A stretch of 64,000 nt of DNA, from assembly GCA_963851085.1 (NCBI GenBank), contig CAWKNX010000018.1:434001-498000 (forward strand), given 5' to 3'. The position numbers and the translations under genes are program-made. Below, in pieces: positions 8,223 through 17,548 of the stretch. Source of the stretch: DATFVJ01 sp963851085 (GTDB lineage: Bacteria; Actinomycetota; Actinomycetes; Streptosporangiales; Streptosporangiaceae). A model generated the notes under the pieces. The model saw only the letters and a program-made list of their open reading frames with translations, was not told the origin of the DNA and made no database searches. How positions within the stretch are numbered: the stretch's first letter is position 1; each line of letters opens with the position of its first letter.

Positions 8223-11200
8223 ATGCTGGTGATACAGGGGATCTGGGCGGACGGCTCCCTCTGCCTGTGGGCCGAGGATGCCGCCCTCCCCGCGAATTCG
8301 CCGTCACGGCCGGGCCGCCCATCGCGGGCGCCCCGGCCGCACCCGTTCGCCGCTGAACCTGGTGTCATCGCCGACGTCCTGACCCAGATCGCCGGGCCAG
8401 TCGCCGACCTCGTCCGCAAGTCGGTCGATGACGAGCTGACCCTGCGGCTGCCGGCCACGGCGGAGGGACCACTTTCCTCGCCGGATCTGCGCCGCGAACC
8501 GGGCGGGCCCGACGAACCGGGTGAGCCTGATAAGCCTGCGCAGCGGCAACCGCGCAGCCGCGCGCGGCTTGCGGCATGGCGTGTGCCCGGCCTCGCGTTC
8601 GAGCCCGCTGCCGCACTCGACGTGCTTGCCATTCTTGGCGCGCCAGACGCCTATGCCTCCGAAGCGGTGGTCGGCGGCAGTGTGCACTACCTTGCCGCAG
8701 TCGGGCGGATGGCGACTGACCTGGCCGGCCGTGGCCGGGTGCTGCCAGCACTGGCCAGTGAGGGCGGCGCGCACGTGGCGCGGTGGCGGCCGGTGCTTTC
8801 CGGGGCGGACGTCGAGCAGGCGCGAGCACTCGCCGGGGCGATGCCGCCGCTGTGCCGTGCCACCGACGCCGATGGGGAACCATCTGCGGCGGTGCTCACC
8901 GAGGCACTCGACGCGCTCACCGACGCTGCCGTGCGCACCGCGCTCAGCCCAGGCAACGGTGATTCCCACAACCCGTGGACACTGCTGCCACCGCGCCGCG
9001 GCCGCGCGCCCTCACCCAGCCCAGTCGCCGAGCGCTGGATCGGGGCACTGACCGCGGCGGATCCGCAGGTCACGGTCGTGACACCGGAGGAGGACTCCGC
9101 GCTGGCGGAGCTTGCGGGCGCGCTCGCGGAATGGCGGACGGCGGCGCAGATCCCGGCTGGGCCCGTGCGGACCTGCTTCCGCCTGGTCGAGCCCGATCCT
9201 GGACTGGGAGCCGAGGAACGCGGCACCGATGAGGCGGCCGGCCTTTCCTGGGCGATCGAGTTCGCCCTCCAGTCGACCGACGACCCTAGCCTGGTGATCT
9301 CTGCGGCCGATATCTGGGCAGCCGACATCCGGACCGCCGATGCCCGGGTCGATGGCGCAACGGCCGGGTGGGCCGGCCTTGCGGCCGGCATCAAGCACCC
9401 GGAGGAGGAGCTCCTCGCGGGCCTGGGCCGGGCCGCCCGGCTCTTCCCCGAGCTCGATGCCGGCCTGCGGTCGGCGACGCCGGCCGCGATCAGCACCGAC
9501 GCCGCGGGAGCGTACAGGTTCGTCAAGGACACCGCGCCGCTGCTGGCGGGTTCCGGGTTCGGGGTGTTGCTCCCGGCCTGGGCGCGCAAGTCACGGCTGG
9601 GGCTGAAACTCACCACGCGTTCCAAAAATACGTCCAACGGCGGGGTCGGCGGGGCCGGCGCACCAGGGTTCGGGCTGGACGATCTCGTCCAGTTCCGGTA
9701 CGACCTCGCCGTCGGCGGCGAGGCACTCGACCCGGATGAGCTGGCCGAGCTGGCCCGGCTGAAGGTCCCGCTGGTCCGGCTGCGCGGTCAGTGGGTGGAG
9801 CTCGACCAGCGGCAGCTTCAGGCCGCGCTCCGGTTCATGGAGCGTAACCGGGGCGGGGAAATGCGCGCGGGCGAGGCGATGCTCGCCGCGTTGCACGGCG
9901 GGCCAGACGACGACGGGCTGCCCGTCGTCGAGGTGGACGCGGACGGATGGCTGGGCGACCTGCTCTCCGGCCAGGCGGACCGGCGGCTGGAACCGATCGG
10001 GACCCCGGACGGCTTTCGCGGTGCACTCCGCCCCTATCAGCAGCGTGGCCTCGCGTGGCTGGCATTCCTGAATGGCCTCGGGCTGGGCGGGATTCTTGCC
10101 GACGACATGGGCCTTGGGAAGACCATCCAGCTGCTTGCGCTGCTCGCCGCGCAGCGTGGTCCTGCGCTGCTTGCCGCGCAGCGTGGTCCTGCATTGCGGG
10201 CCGGTGAACCACGCACGGCCGTTCGGCATCATCCGACATTGCTCATCTGCCCGATGTCGCTGACCGGTAACTGGCAGCGGGAGGCGGAGCGGTTCACGCC
10301 GCAGCTGACCGTGCATGTCCACCACGGCGCGGACCGGCTCAGGGGGGAAGAGCTTGCCGGGGCGCTGGCCGCGGCCGACCTCGTGATCACGACCTACTCG
10401 CTCGCGGCCAGGGACAAGGACGCCCTGGCCGCGGTCGAATGGGACCGGATTGTCTGCGACGAGGCCCAGAACATCAAGAACAGCGCGACATTGCAGGCGC
10501 GCGCGATCCGCAGCCTGCCCGCCGCCAGCAAGATCGCGCTGACCGGCACGCCGGTGGAGAACCATCTCAGCGAGCTATGGTCGATCATGGAGTTCGCCAA
10601 CCCTGGCCTGCTCGGGCCTGCCGAGAGGTTCCGCAACTCCTACGCCATCCCGATCGAGCGCCATGGGGACGATGACGCCATCGCCGCGGTCAAGCGGATT
10701 ACGGGTCCGTTCGTTCTGCGCCGGCTCAAGACCGACCGGTCGATCATCTCCGATCTGCCCGACAAGCTGGAGATGAAGGTCTGGTGCAACCTCACCGCCG
10801 AGCAGGCGTCGTTGTACCAGGCCACCGTCGAGGACATGCTCGCCAAGATCGAGCAGGCCGAGGAGGGCATCGAGCGACGTGGTCTGGTGCTCGCGACGAT
10901 GGCCAAGCTGAAGCAGGTCTGCAATCACCCTGCGCACCTGCTTGGCGACGGCTCGCGGCTGCCAGGCCGGTCGGGGAAGCTGGCCCGGCTCGAGGAGATC
11001 TGCGACGAGGTTCTCGCAGAAGGGGACAAGGCGCTGTGCTTCACGCAGTACGCAGAGTTCGGCTCCATGCTGCAGCCGTATCTGGCGGCCCGCCTCGGCT
11101 GCCCCGTGCTGTACCTGCATGGCGGCACACCCAAACGCCAGCGCGACGCGCTCGTCACCCAGTTCCAGGAGTCCGGCGAGCCGGCGCTCTTCCTGCTGTC

Positions 11201-11510
11201 GCTGAAGGCAGGCGGAACCGGCCTCAACCTCACCGCGGCCAATCACGTGATCCACGTGGACCGGTGGTGGAACCCGGCGGTGGAGGACCAGGCGACCGAC
11301 CGGGCGTTCCGTATCGGCCAGCGCAAGGACGTCCAGGTGCGCAAATTCATCTGTGTGGGCACCCTGGAGGAGCGCATCGACGCCATGATCGACGCGAAGA
11401 AGGCGCTGGCGGAGCGCATTGTCGGCACCGGCGAGGGCTGGCTCACCGAGCTGTCGGTCGCCGAACTGCGGCGGGTGATCGCCCTGTCGCCGGAGGCGGT
11501 GTCCGAATGA
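8223..11510 (+). CDS. SNF2-family helicase/ATPase
   Basis: 1095-aa SWI2/SNF2-type DNA translocase. The N-terminal ~580 residues form the actinobacterial SNF2-associated region; two RecA-like domains follow. Motif I is DDMGLGKT (about residue 627), motif II DEAQ (about 745), motif III LTGTPVENHLSELWSI, and motifs V-VI are GGTGLNL...DRWWNPAVEDQATDRAFRIGQ (about 1000-1040). Directly after motif I lies a 27-bp tandem duplication (ALLAAQRGP twice), a probable recent in-frame expansion. A SWIM-finger gene follows after a short coupled leader, the usual pairing of these proteins in actinomycetes; a role in DNA repair or chromatin-like remodelling is inferred, not shown. Confidence 0.92.
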   Translation: MLVIQGIWADGSLCLWAEDAALPANSPSRPGRPSRAPRPHPFAAEPGVIADVLTQIAGPVADLVRKSVDDELTLRLPATAEGPLSSPDLRREPGGPDEPGEPDKPAQRQPRSRARLAAWRVPGLAFEPAAALDVLAILGAPDAYASEAVVGGSVHYLAAVGRMATDLAGRGRVLPALASEGGAHVARWRPVLSGADVEQARALAGAMPPLCRATDADGEPSAAVLTEALDALTDAAVRTALSPGNGDSHNPWTLLPPRRGRAPSPSPVAERWIGALTAADPQVTVVTPEEDSALAELAGALAEWRTAAQIPAGPVRTCFRLVEPDPGLGAEERGTDEAAGLSWAIEFALQSTDDPSLVISAADIWAADIRTADARVDGATAGWAGLAAGIKHPEEELLAGLGRAARLFPELDAGLRSATPAAISTDAAGAYRFVKDTAPLLAGSGFGVLLPAWARKSRLGLKLTTRSKNTSNGGVGGAGAPGFGLDDLVQFRYDLAVGGEALDPDELAELARLKVPLVRLRGQWVELDQRQLQAALRFMERNRGGEMRAGEAMLAALHGGPDDDGLPVVEVDADGWLGDLLSGQADRRLEPIGTPDGFRGALRPYQQRGLAWLAFLNGLGLGGILADDMGLGKTIQLLALLAAQRGPALLAAQRGPALRAGEPRTAVRHHPTLLICPMSLTGNWQREAERFTPQLTVHVHHGADRLRGEELAGALAAADLVITTYSLAARDKDALAAVEWDRIVCDEAQNIKNSATLQARAIRSLPAASKIALTGTPVENHLSELWSIMEFANPGLLGPAERFRNSYAIPIERHGDDDAIAAVKRITGPFVLRRLKTDRSIISDLPDKLEMKVWCNLTAEQASLYQATVEDMLAKIEQAEEGIERRGLVLATMAKLKQVCNHPAHLLGDGSRLPGRSGKLARLEEICDEVLAEGDKALCFTQYAEFGSMLQPYLAARLGCPVLYLHGGTPKRQRDALVTQFQESGEPALFLLSLKAGGTGLNLTAANHVIHVDRWWNPAVEDQATDRAFRIGQRKDVQVRKFICVGTLEERIDAMIDAKKALAERIVGTGEGWLTELSVAELRRVIALSPEAVSE
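10132..10195. repeat. 27-bp in-frame tandem duplication in the SNF2 gene
   Basis: gctgctcgccgcgcagcgtg is repeated 27 bases later with one change, coding ALLAAQRGP twice, immediately after Walker motif I. It adds nine residues between motifs I and Ia. Confidence 0.85.
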
Positions 11511-11550
11511 GTTCCCCGGAGCCGCCGGAGCCGCCGGAGGTGGTGCCGGG

Positions 11551-12414
11551 ATGAGCCGTTATGACCCGCCGCGGTGGTACGAGCCGTCACGGCCGCGCCC
11601 GGTCGAGGGTGGGGTGAAGGCCCGCAGCAAGCGTGGCGCGATCGGCCAGCAGTGGTGGTCGCGGCGGTTCATCGACGTGCTGGAGTCATTCGGCATGCGC
11701 AGCAGGCTCGCCCGGGGCCGAAGCTACGCCCGCGCCGGGCAGATCCTGGACTTCGAGCTTTCCTCCGGCTATGTCACAGCGCACGTGCAGGGCTCACGGC
11801 CACGGCCCTACCGGGTGCGTATCCGGGTGCTGCCGCTCACCACCGAGCAATGGCGGCGGGTGGAGCAGGCGCTGGCCGGGCAGGCGCTGTTCCGTGCCAA
11901 ACTGCTGGCCGGTGAGATGCCCGCCGAGATCGAGCAGGTGTTCGCTGACTGCGGCACGCCCCTGTTCCCCCGTTCCGCCCACGACCTGGAGATGTCCTGC
12001 TCCTGCCCGGATTGGGAGGTGCCGTGCAAGCACCTCGCCGCGACCTGCTACGTCCTGGCCGAGAAGTTCGACGATGACCCGTTCGGTGTGCTCGCCTGGC
12101 GTGGCCGCGGCCGCGAGGAGCTGCTGGCCAGGCTGCGGCAGCTGACGGCGGGCGAGACCGCGAAGACGCCGCCGCTGATCGACGTGGCCGACCCGCCGCT
12201 GGCCGACTGCCTGGACCACTACTGGTCACCGGGGATCAGCCTGGCCCGCCTGCGCGCCCGGCCGGTGACTCCGGTCACCGCACCTGACCTGCTGCTCCGG
12301 ACGTTCGAGCCACCGGCGATCGTGGTGCGCCGCAAGGATCTGGCCACCCTGCTCGCCCCCGCGTATCTGCGGATGACCGGCGGGCAAGGGCCAGATCCAG
12401 CGCGAGATCATTAG
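11551..12414 (+). CDS. SWIM zinc-finger protein, partner of the SNF2 helicase
   Basis: 287 aa. The SWIM finger CxCx(n)CxH is read directly as CSCPDWEVPCKHLAATCYVLAE (about residues 149-170). SWIM domains bind DNA or proteins and commonly occur beside, or fused to, SNF2 ATPases. The upstream helicase stop (11510) overlaps an ATGA that opens a 15-codon mini-frame (MSSPEPPEPPEVVPG), whose TGA in turn overlaps this ATG at 11551, so translational coupling across the pair is likely. No other catalytic motif is visible. Confidence 0.9.
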   Translation: MSRYDPPRWYEPSRPRPVEGGVKARSKRGAIGQQWWSRRFIDVLESFGMRSRLARGRSYARAGQILDFELSSGYVTAHVQGSRPRPYRVRIRVLPLTTEQWRRVEQALAGQALFRAKLLAGEMPAEIEQVFADCGTPLFPRSAHDLEMSCSCPDWEVPCKHLAATCYVLAEKFDDDPFGVLAWRGRGREELLARLRQLTAGETAKTPPLIDVADPPLADCLDHYWSPGISLARLRARPVTPVTAPDLLLRTFEPPAIVVRRKDLATLLAPAYLRMTGGQGPDPARDH

Positions 12415-12830
12415 CTGCCCGCAGCGGCGAGCCGCTACGGGCCCGCGCCTGTAATGTAACCGGTTTTCATTTCATGACATCACTCATGAAGGTGTGCCGG
12501 ATCCAATGAAACCGCTTTGACCTCGTGTTTCCTGGCCAGGACACGCGGCGCCCGCGCCGCCGGACGGGCCGATCTCGACACTTTCGCTGTCCGGTTCTAG
12601 TCGACGCGCCGAACACCAGCTTCGCCAATTTTATGACCACGGCGAACGCGGTCGGCGCGCATCCGATCATCACCGCCAGCGCCTGGCACGGCAAAGTGGC
12701 GGGTGTGAGCGCCGCTCCGCACCCGCCACTTTGCCCCCCAACCGGTTGACCCAGCTGCCTTGCAGCGTCCGGGTCGGTGCGTGTTCCGGTCGGCTGGGGT
12801 GGTCCAGGTAGGACCGCCCCAATGGGTCTT
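12415..12830. other. Intergenic region with one strong hairpin
   Basis: Between convergent SWIM and flavodoxin genes. Apart from the inverted repeat 12690-12735 no gene or RNA is recognised; short frames here lack protein-like composition. Confidence 0.6.
12690..12735. terminator. Perfect 16-bp inverted repeat between convergent genes
   Basis: GGCAAAGTGGCGGGTG, a 14-base loop, then CACCCGCCACTTTGCC. It could serve as a bidirectional terminator for the convergent SWIM and flavodoxin genes, though it is 275 and 95 bases from their stops and lacks a clean T tract; a mobile palindrome is the alternative. Confidence 0.5.
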
Positions 12831-13385
12831 CTAATGCGCCGCCGTCTGGGCAGCGTCGAGGTCTTGGCCGATCCCGGCGGCCCAGGTGCGGATGTCCGCC
12901 TGGTCACGGAAGTCGCCCTCGGTGAACAGCTCCTTGCCGCCGGGTATTTTCGTCGCCATGCGCTCGGCGAGGCTGAGCTTGCTCAGGTCCAGCGCACCGA
13001 AGAACACGCGGTGGTCGCGTGGGGCGATGGCCGATCTGAACTCGTTGATCACCTTGGGTTCCGCGACCGCGCGCAGGTCCCGGCCCTGAGGATCGGTGGT
13101 CTTCGTGCCGACCGGGCCGCTGCTGAACAGCCAGACCGGCCGGCTGGCCAGGAAGACGCTGTTGCCCCTGACGAACCGCACGGCTTCCTTCCGCCAGAAC
13201 CCGAAGTAGACCGCGCTGCCGACGACGAAGGCGTCGTAGTCCTCAAGATTCTTGATCTTGCCCACTGGCCGGACATCAACCTGCGCCCCACCCTGCCTGA
13301 GCGTTTCCGCGATGGACTCCGCGATACCCCGGGTCGATCCGTGTTTGCTCGCGTAGGCGACGAGCACACTGGTCTGCTTGTCCAT
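12831..13385 (-). CDS. Flavodoxin-domain protein
   Basis: 184-aa flavodoxin fold. The FMN phosphate loop ASKHGSTRGIAESIAE is at residues 11-26, and VVGSAVYFGFWRKEAVRFV matches the flavodoxin_5 group (HemG-like menaquinone-dependent protoporphyrinogen oxidase relatives). It is probably a cytosolic FMN redox protein; the substrate is unknown. The ATG start has a GAAGG site 6 bases upstream. Stand-alone gene, convergent with the SWIM gene. Confidence 0.88.
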   Translation of the reverse strand: MDKQTSVLVAYASKHGSTRGIAESIAETLRQGGAQVDVRPVGKIKNLEDYDAFVVGSAVYFGFWRKEAVRFVRGNSVFLASRPVWLFSSGPVGTKTTDPQGRDLRAVAEPKVINEFRSAIAPRDHRVFFGALDLSKLSLAERMATKIPGGKELFTEGDFRDQADIRTWAAGIGQDLDAAQTAAH

Positions 13386-13922
13386 ACCTTCAGGCCACTC
13401 GCCGCCGCCGCCGGGCGAAAGGGTTGATGGTCCCGTCGTTCGAGGTCCTTGTGCCCATGATGTGACAATCAGCGGGTCAGCGGGTCAGCCGCACAGAACA
13501 AGAGGTTGGGTTGTCGATCCCTGCGGACAGCCGTCGATCCCGGCGGGAGGGTCGTCGATCCCGGCGGAGACTGGCTGCCACGGATTCGTCGGGCCTGTTG
13601 CCTGGAAGGGGAAACGCCACCCGTGGACCGAACGTCGCAACGCCGCAGTCACCCGGCGCCGGTGAGCCGCGTCGAGCCGGGGGGGCAAATGCGGCGCGGG
13701 CCGTAGGAACGGCAATCACGGCAGGTAGCCCTCGGCGGCTGGTGCGAAAATCGGCGGGGACGAGCCGGCGGGGGACGAGCCGGCGGGGGACGAGCCGGCG
13801 GGGGACGAGCCGTCGATCCGGAAACTCGATGGCTTGGCGCCAGGCACCGCTCCTATTCTGTGTCGCCGTACGCATCTGCTGCCGCGCACCGCATGTTCGG
13901 CGGGCCGCTAGGGAGGTTGACC
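13386..13922. other. Repeat-rich intergenic region
   Basis: No gene recognised. Near 13515-13570 there are three tcgatccc(g/t)gcgg copies and at 13754-13815 four 15-bp units. The overlapping frames on both strands follow the repeat composition. Confidence 0.65.
13754..13815. repeat. 15-bp tandem repeat, four units
   Basis: gacgagccggcgggg is repeated four times, the last unit ending gacgagccgtcgatcc. It lies about 110 bases upstream of the GNAT gene start. Confidence 0.9.
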
Positions 13923-14792
13923 GTGGCGGAATCCGTGCCCACCGGGCCCGATATCGTGGCGCGGCCGATTCGGATGCTCACCGGCGCCGACCTGCGGGAC
14001 TGCCTCGCACTTGCGGCTGACCGAGGCTGGAGTCCCGAAGAGCACAAGTGGTCGCTGCTGCTGGAGGTCGGCGACGGCTACGGTGTAGATGATCCGGCCG
14101 GAGGACTCGCGGGTGCGGTCGTGCTGACCCGGTACGGCCATACTCTCGCCGCGGTGGGGATGATGCTGGTCGCGGCCCGGCACGGCGGCCGGGGCCTGGG
14201 GCGGGCGCTGATGACTCATCTGCTCACCCAGGCGGGCGGCGCGGCGGTCTTCCTTTACGCGACGAAAGACGGCCGTCCCCTCTACGAGAAACTTGGATTC
14301 CGGACAATCGGTGCCGCCGCCACAATGGTCGGGCAATTCCGCCCGACTGTCGGCAATCGCCTAGAACACACGCGCCCGGCCAGGGAGCACGATCTCGCCA
14401 CGATCCTGAACGTCGACGCCGACGGGTTCGGCGGCGACCGCGCGCGCGTGGTGCGGCGGCTTTTCACCCTCGCCGAGCAAGTGCACGTGCTCGAGCGGGA
14501 TCAGCGGATCGCGGGCTACGCGGCTGCCTGGCGCAACCGGACCACACGCGTCATCGGACCCGTGATCGCCCGTGACGTGGCCGGCGCCCAGGCTCTGATC
14601 ACCGACCTGGCGGTGGGTGCGGACGATCCGGTGCGCCTGGATCCGGATCCCGGGCACCCCGATCTGGCCAGGTGGACGCGGGCGCGAGGGCTGGCCGAGG
14701 TGAACGTGAACTCGTTCATGGTGCGCGGTGAGTGGCCACCGCCCGGCGGTCGCCGCCACCTCTACGCTCCGATCACGGTCGCCCTGGGCTGA
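13923..14792 (+). CDS. GNAT-family N-acetyltransferase (double GNAT)
   Basis: 289 aa. The N-terminal GNAT domain contains the acetyl-CoA pyrophosphate loop ARHGGRGLGRALMTHLL (about residues 82-98) and FLYATKDGRPLYEKLGFRTIG. The C-terminal half resembles a second, degenerate GNAT module of the Acetyltransf_18 type (GPVIARDVAGAQALITDLA). The start is GTG 13923 with GGGAGG 6 bases upstream; the longer frame from 13860 lacks a ribosome site. Substrate unknown. Confidence 0.85.
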   Translation: MAESVPTGPDIVARPIRMLTGADLRDCLALAADRGWSPEEHKWSLLLEVGDGYGVDDPAGGLAGAVVLTRYGHTLAAVGMMLVAARHGGRGLGRALMTHLLTQAGGAAVFLYATKDGRPLYEKLGFRTIGAAATMVGQFRPTVGNRLEHTRPAREHDLATILNVDADGFGGDRARVVRRLFTLAEQVHVLERDQRIAGYAAAWRNRTTRVIGPVIARDVAGAQALITDLAVGADDPVRLDPDPGHPDLARWTRARGLAEVNVNSFMVRGEWPPPGGRRHLYAPITVALG

Positions 14793-15329
14793 GGACGGCC
14801 CTGTTCCCGCCGACTGGGCGGGGCGGGTCGCGCCGAACAGGCAGGGCCGGCCGCGCTGAGTGGAGCTGGCCGCGGCGAGCGGCAGGGGTGGCCGGGTCGA
14901 GCGGGAGGGGCGGCCCGGTGCTGGCGGGGTGGTGGGCGGACGGGGTGTTGGCGGGCGGGGCTCCCCAGGGTTGGTGGTAGCGGCCGGCTGCGGGACGGTG
15001 GGTTTGGTGGGACGAGCGGCGCTCGTGCGCGGGTGCTGGCAGGCCCGGCGGGTGGTGGGTTGGTCGGTGGACGGGGTACTGGCCGGCGGTGGGTTGGTGG
15101 TGGCGCAGTGCTGGTGGACCAGGCGCTGGTTGGCCTGATCGGCTGAAGCGCTGCCCTGGGCCCTTCCGCCGGAACGATCCGCCGGGACGAGCCACGGGCT
15201 AGCTACTACAGGGACACTTCCACCCACGACCTGCGGTGATGCCGTACCCGAACTCGTCCGATCGTGGGCGTGACCAGGCCCTTCCCGCGCGGCCTGGTCC
15301 AACTGGCCCTGTAGTACTAGGTCACGCTG
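14793..15329. other. G-rich intergenic region
   Basis: Low-complexity, strongly G-skewed DNA with many GGGG and GGCGGG runs (ggcggggtggtgggcgg type) from about 14810 to 15110. G-quadruplex formation is plausible. No gene recognised. Confidence 0.6.
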
Positions 15330-15773
15330 TCACGCGGGCTCCATGCCGAAGCGCGTCATCAACGCGCGTTCCTGCTCCCGTTCCGGTGGTTGCGCACCGG
15401 ACCACAGCCGGTGCAGCTCCTCGAAGTACGCGTCCATCGCCGGTGCATGCAGCACGAGCAGCCGCGCCGTGTCCGCACCGCCGTTGCCGAACGTGTGCGC
15501 GGCCCCGCGGGGGACGAGCAGGAAATCGCCGGCGCCGCCGGCCGACTCCTGCCCGTCGAGTACGAAAGCGACGGTCCCCTCAAGGACGAAGAACGCCTCC
15601 GAACAGTTAGTGTGCCTGTGCGCAGGAGGCCGGCGGCCGCCGGGCGGCAGCGTGCGTTCCATCAGCGAGAAATCACCGCTTGTCTGTGCCGCGACTGCCT
15701 TGAACGCCATCACGCTGCCGCGTGCGGTCAGGATCTTGCCGTCGCCGGGATGGATGATCGGGTCGCTGGCCAT
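15330..15773 (-). CDS. Cupin-domain protein
   Basis: 147-aa single cupin barrel. Motif 1 reads PPAHRHTNCSEAFFVLEGTVAF (metal ligands H-x-H and E expected) and motif 2 is FLLVPRGAAHTFGNGG with the third His. The start chosen is the ATG at 15773 (MASDPIIHPGDG) with a GGGGAAG site; the frame extends upstream to 15806 without one. Small cupins of this form are dioxygenase-like or sensor proteins; the substrate cannot be inferred. Confidence 0.85.
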   Translation of the reverse strand: MASDPIIHPGDGKILTARGSVMAFKAVAAQTSGDFSLMERTLPPGGRRPPAHRHTNCSEAFFVLEGTVAFVLDGQESAGGAGDFLLVPRGAAHTFGNGGADTARLLVLHAPAMDAYFEELHRLWSGAQPPEREQERALMTRFGMEPA

Positions 15774-16083
15774 GCGTCTTCCCCGGACATTTCTGGGCCC
15801 GGGCACTGAGTCCGGGCCATCGGGTGTCTCGCCGCGCAGCCGTTAAGGCTACTCGCCGGTCAGGTGATCGCGCTCGACGCCCGGACATGGCCGGGCGCAT
15901 GTGCGCCTGCCCGGTGGCTCAACCTCATCCGGCGGGGCCCAACCCGGTCGCTGAGTAGCGAAGCTCGGCGTTCACCTGGCATCCGACAGCCGCAGAGCCT
16001 GCTGCCTGGCGCCTGCCCGCGCAGCCGTTAAGTCTGTTCATGGGTCAGATGATCAGGCCTTGCGGCGCCGGACCGCCCGGCCG
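15774..16083. repeat. Diverged ~60-bp direct repeat in an intergenic gap
   Basis: Copies begin at about 15835 and 16019. Both start gcgcagccgttaag, then ggtcag.tgatc and cgcc.gg at matching spacing (about 185 bases apart). They share the GCAGCCGTTAAG core with the interspersed repeat family found elsewhere in the window. No gene in this gap. Confidence 0.65.
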
Positions 16084-16365
16084 TCAGCGGGACAGCGGCT
16101 CGTCCGCGCTGCCCCGGTGCGGCATGCTTGGCACCGGAACCGTGCCCATCCGGCCGGCCTGGAAGTCCTCCACGGCCTGGATGATCTCCTCGCGGGTGTT
16201 CATGACGAACGGCCCGTACCGTGCGACCGGCTCGCGGATCGGCAGGCCGCCGAGCAGCAGCATCTCCCAGCCGTGGGTTGACGCGAGCGGCTGGCTGCCG
16301 ACCGCCGTCACGGTGAGCGCCTCGCCAGCGCCGAACAGCGCGAGCCGCTGCTTTTCTTGCTGCGG
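16084..16365 (-). pseudogene. 3' fragment of a pirin-family gene
   Basis: Codes only the C-terminal cupin end of pirin: LALFGAGEALTVTAVGSQPL...EMLLLGGLPIREPVARYGPFVMNTREEIIQAVEDFQAGRMG. GPFVMNT is the pirin hallmark. The expected ~200 N-terminal residues with the metal-binding His set are missing, and the region upstream is now the MarR promoter and gene. The divergent MarR-pirin layout is common, so a deletion that removed the 5' part of pirin is inferred. Confidence 0.75.
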
Positions 16366-16428
16366 TGCGTCGTCTGCCGTGGCCAACGAAGTTGAAACTT
16401 CAATCATTCCCCGGGTATCCTGCTGCGT

Positions 16429-16881
16429 ATGACAGGAGGGCGCTGGCTGGCAGCATCGCAGCAGCGTGACTGGCGCGCGTACATCGAGGGCCGGGCGCGG
16501 CTCGATGAGGCGATCGAACGGGATCTCAAGACGCGGCACGGGATGTCGCTGGCGGAATACGAGATCCTCGTCCAGCTCTCGGAGGCGCCGGACCGGCGGC
16601 TGCGCATGGCGGAACTCGCCTCCTCAGCGACCCAGTCACGCAGCAGGCTGACGCACACCGTGGCTCGTCTGGAATCCAAGGGGTTCGTCAGCCGCACCGA
16701 CTGTCCCACGGACAAGCGTGGCGTCTACGCCCTGCTGACCGACCAGGGCTACGCGGCCCTCAGCCGCGCCGCGGCCGACCACGTCTCCACCGTCCGTGAC
16801 CTGTTCATCGACGTGATCGACGCTGACGACCTCGCCGCGATCGGCCGGGCCTTCCGCACCGTCGCCGACCGCCTCCGCTGA
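16429..16881 (+). CDS. MarR-family transcriptional regulator
   Basis: 150 aa with the MarR winged helix: LRMAELASSATQSRSRLTHTVARLESKGFVSR (about residues 56-88), wing DCPTDKRGVYALLTDQG, and flanking dimerisation helices. The N-terminus starts MTGGRWLAASQQRDWRAYIEG, typical of the group found beside pirin genes. It is divergent from the pirin remnant, so its original target may be lost. No clear palindromic operator was identified in the short gap. Confidence 0.88.
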   Translation: MTGGRWLAASQQRDWRAYIEGRARLDEAIERDLKTRHGMSLAEYEILVQLSEAPDRRLRMAELASSATQSRSRLTHTVARLESKGFVSRTDCPTDKRGVYALLTDQGYAALSRAAADHVSTVRDLFIDVIDADDLAAIGRAFRTVADRLR

Positions 16882-17270
16882 GGCCCCGGTCAGCCTGGTC
16901 TGGCGGCGTTTTCTTGATCGTGCCGCATTGCCCGCATATCCGGCGCCCAACGTGCTATTGATCACGATTCAGGCACTGACAGCGGCCCGGACAGTGCCGG
17001 GCCTTCATGATCGCGGTAACTTTTCGGCGTATACTTCCCAAAAGTTACCGCGATCATGAAAAGGGCGTGTCGATAGGCAGCGGAGCACCGGCTTGTGAGT
17101 GCCGAAAACCATGACAAAAGGCGTATATCGGTTGGGTTGGTGCGGCATTGCGGGGTGAGCGGTCGACTGGGGCCTGCGGGCAGGTGGTGCAAATGCGCCT
17201 GCCGGTGGCTGAACGCCACTCGGCCAGGCGCACCCGCCCCACCCGCCACTCAGGCGCGAAGCTGCCGCGT
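16882..17270. other. Intergenic region with a 21-bp inverted repeat
   Basis: Contains the palindromic element 17004-17060 and a second near-match ttgatcgtgccgc / ttgatcacgattc near 16914-16970. No gene recognised before the small gene at 17271. Confidence 0.6.
17004..17060. repeat. Palindromic element with 21-bp arms, same ends as the 3-kb transposon remnant
   Basis: TTCATGATCGCGGTAACTTTT (17004-17024), a 15-base centre, then the exact reverse complement (17040-17060). The arm sequence equals the inverted repeats at 3098 and 3487. This looks like a minimal non-autonomous derivative of the same element. Confidence 0.8.
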
Positions 17271-17546
17271 TCAGGCAATTCGAGTCAAGTCGGCGTACCA
17301 GCGCCGCTGACCCTCGGAGTGGATCTTGTCAAGCCGCCACGTCTGCCCCGCGATCTGAAACGTCTCCCCTTCGCCTATGCGCGCAACGAACTCCTCTGCG
17401 GAATTCTCATCCCACACTGCGATCTTTGCTATGGTGGGCTCGCTGTTCGTAGCGGGGAACAAGTTACTTCCAGCGAAACGAATGCCATTTCCGGGCCGCG
17501 AGACGGTGCCCTGACCAACCTGGACCCGCGAACCAATGTCCGACAC
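17271..17546 (-). CDS. Small conserved protein, calpain-cassette partner (copy 1)
   Basis: 91 aa from GTG 17546 with GAGGGA upstream. Residues RFAGSNLFPATNSEP...GETFQIAGQTWRLDKI...YADLTRIA align clearly with the protein at 19218-19496 (FAGITCVPATGSKP...GDTVHLADHTWRLDAI...HATLTRVG), so the two are paralogues. The pattern GxTFxVxGQTWxLDxI resembles DUF6406-type Streptomyces proteins (from memory). It follows the calpain-like pseudogene as its paralogue follows the intact copy. Function unknown. Confidence 0.7.
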   Translation of the reverse strand: MSDIGSRVQVGQGTVSRPGNGIRFAGSNLFPATNSEPTIAKIAVWDENSAEEFVARIGEGETFQIAGQTWRLDKIHSEGQRRWYADLTRIA

Positions 17547-17548
17547 GT

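Noticed and set aside
14361..15302. 313-codon minus-strand frame
   Set aside because: Antisense of the GNAT gene continuing into G-rich low-complexity DNA.
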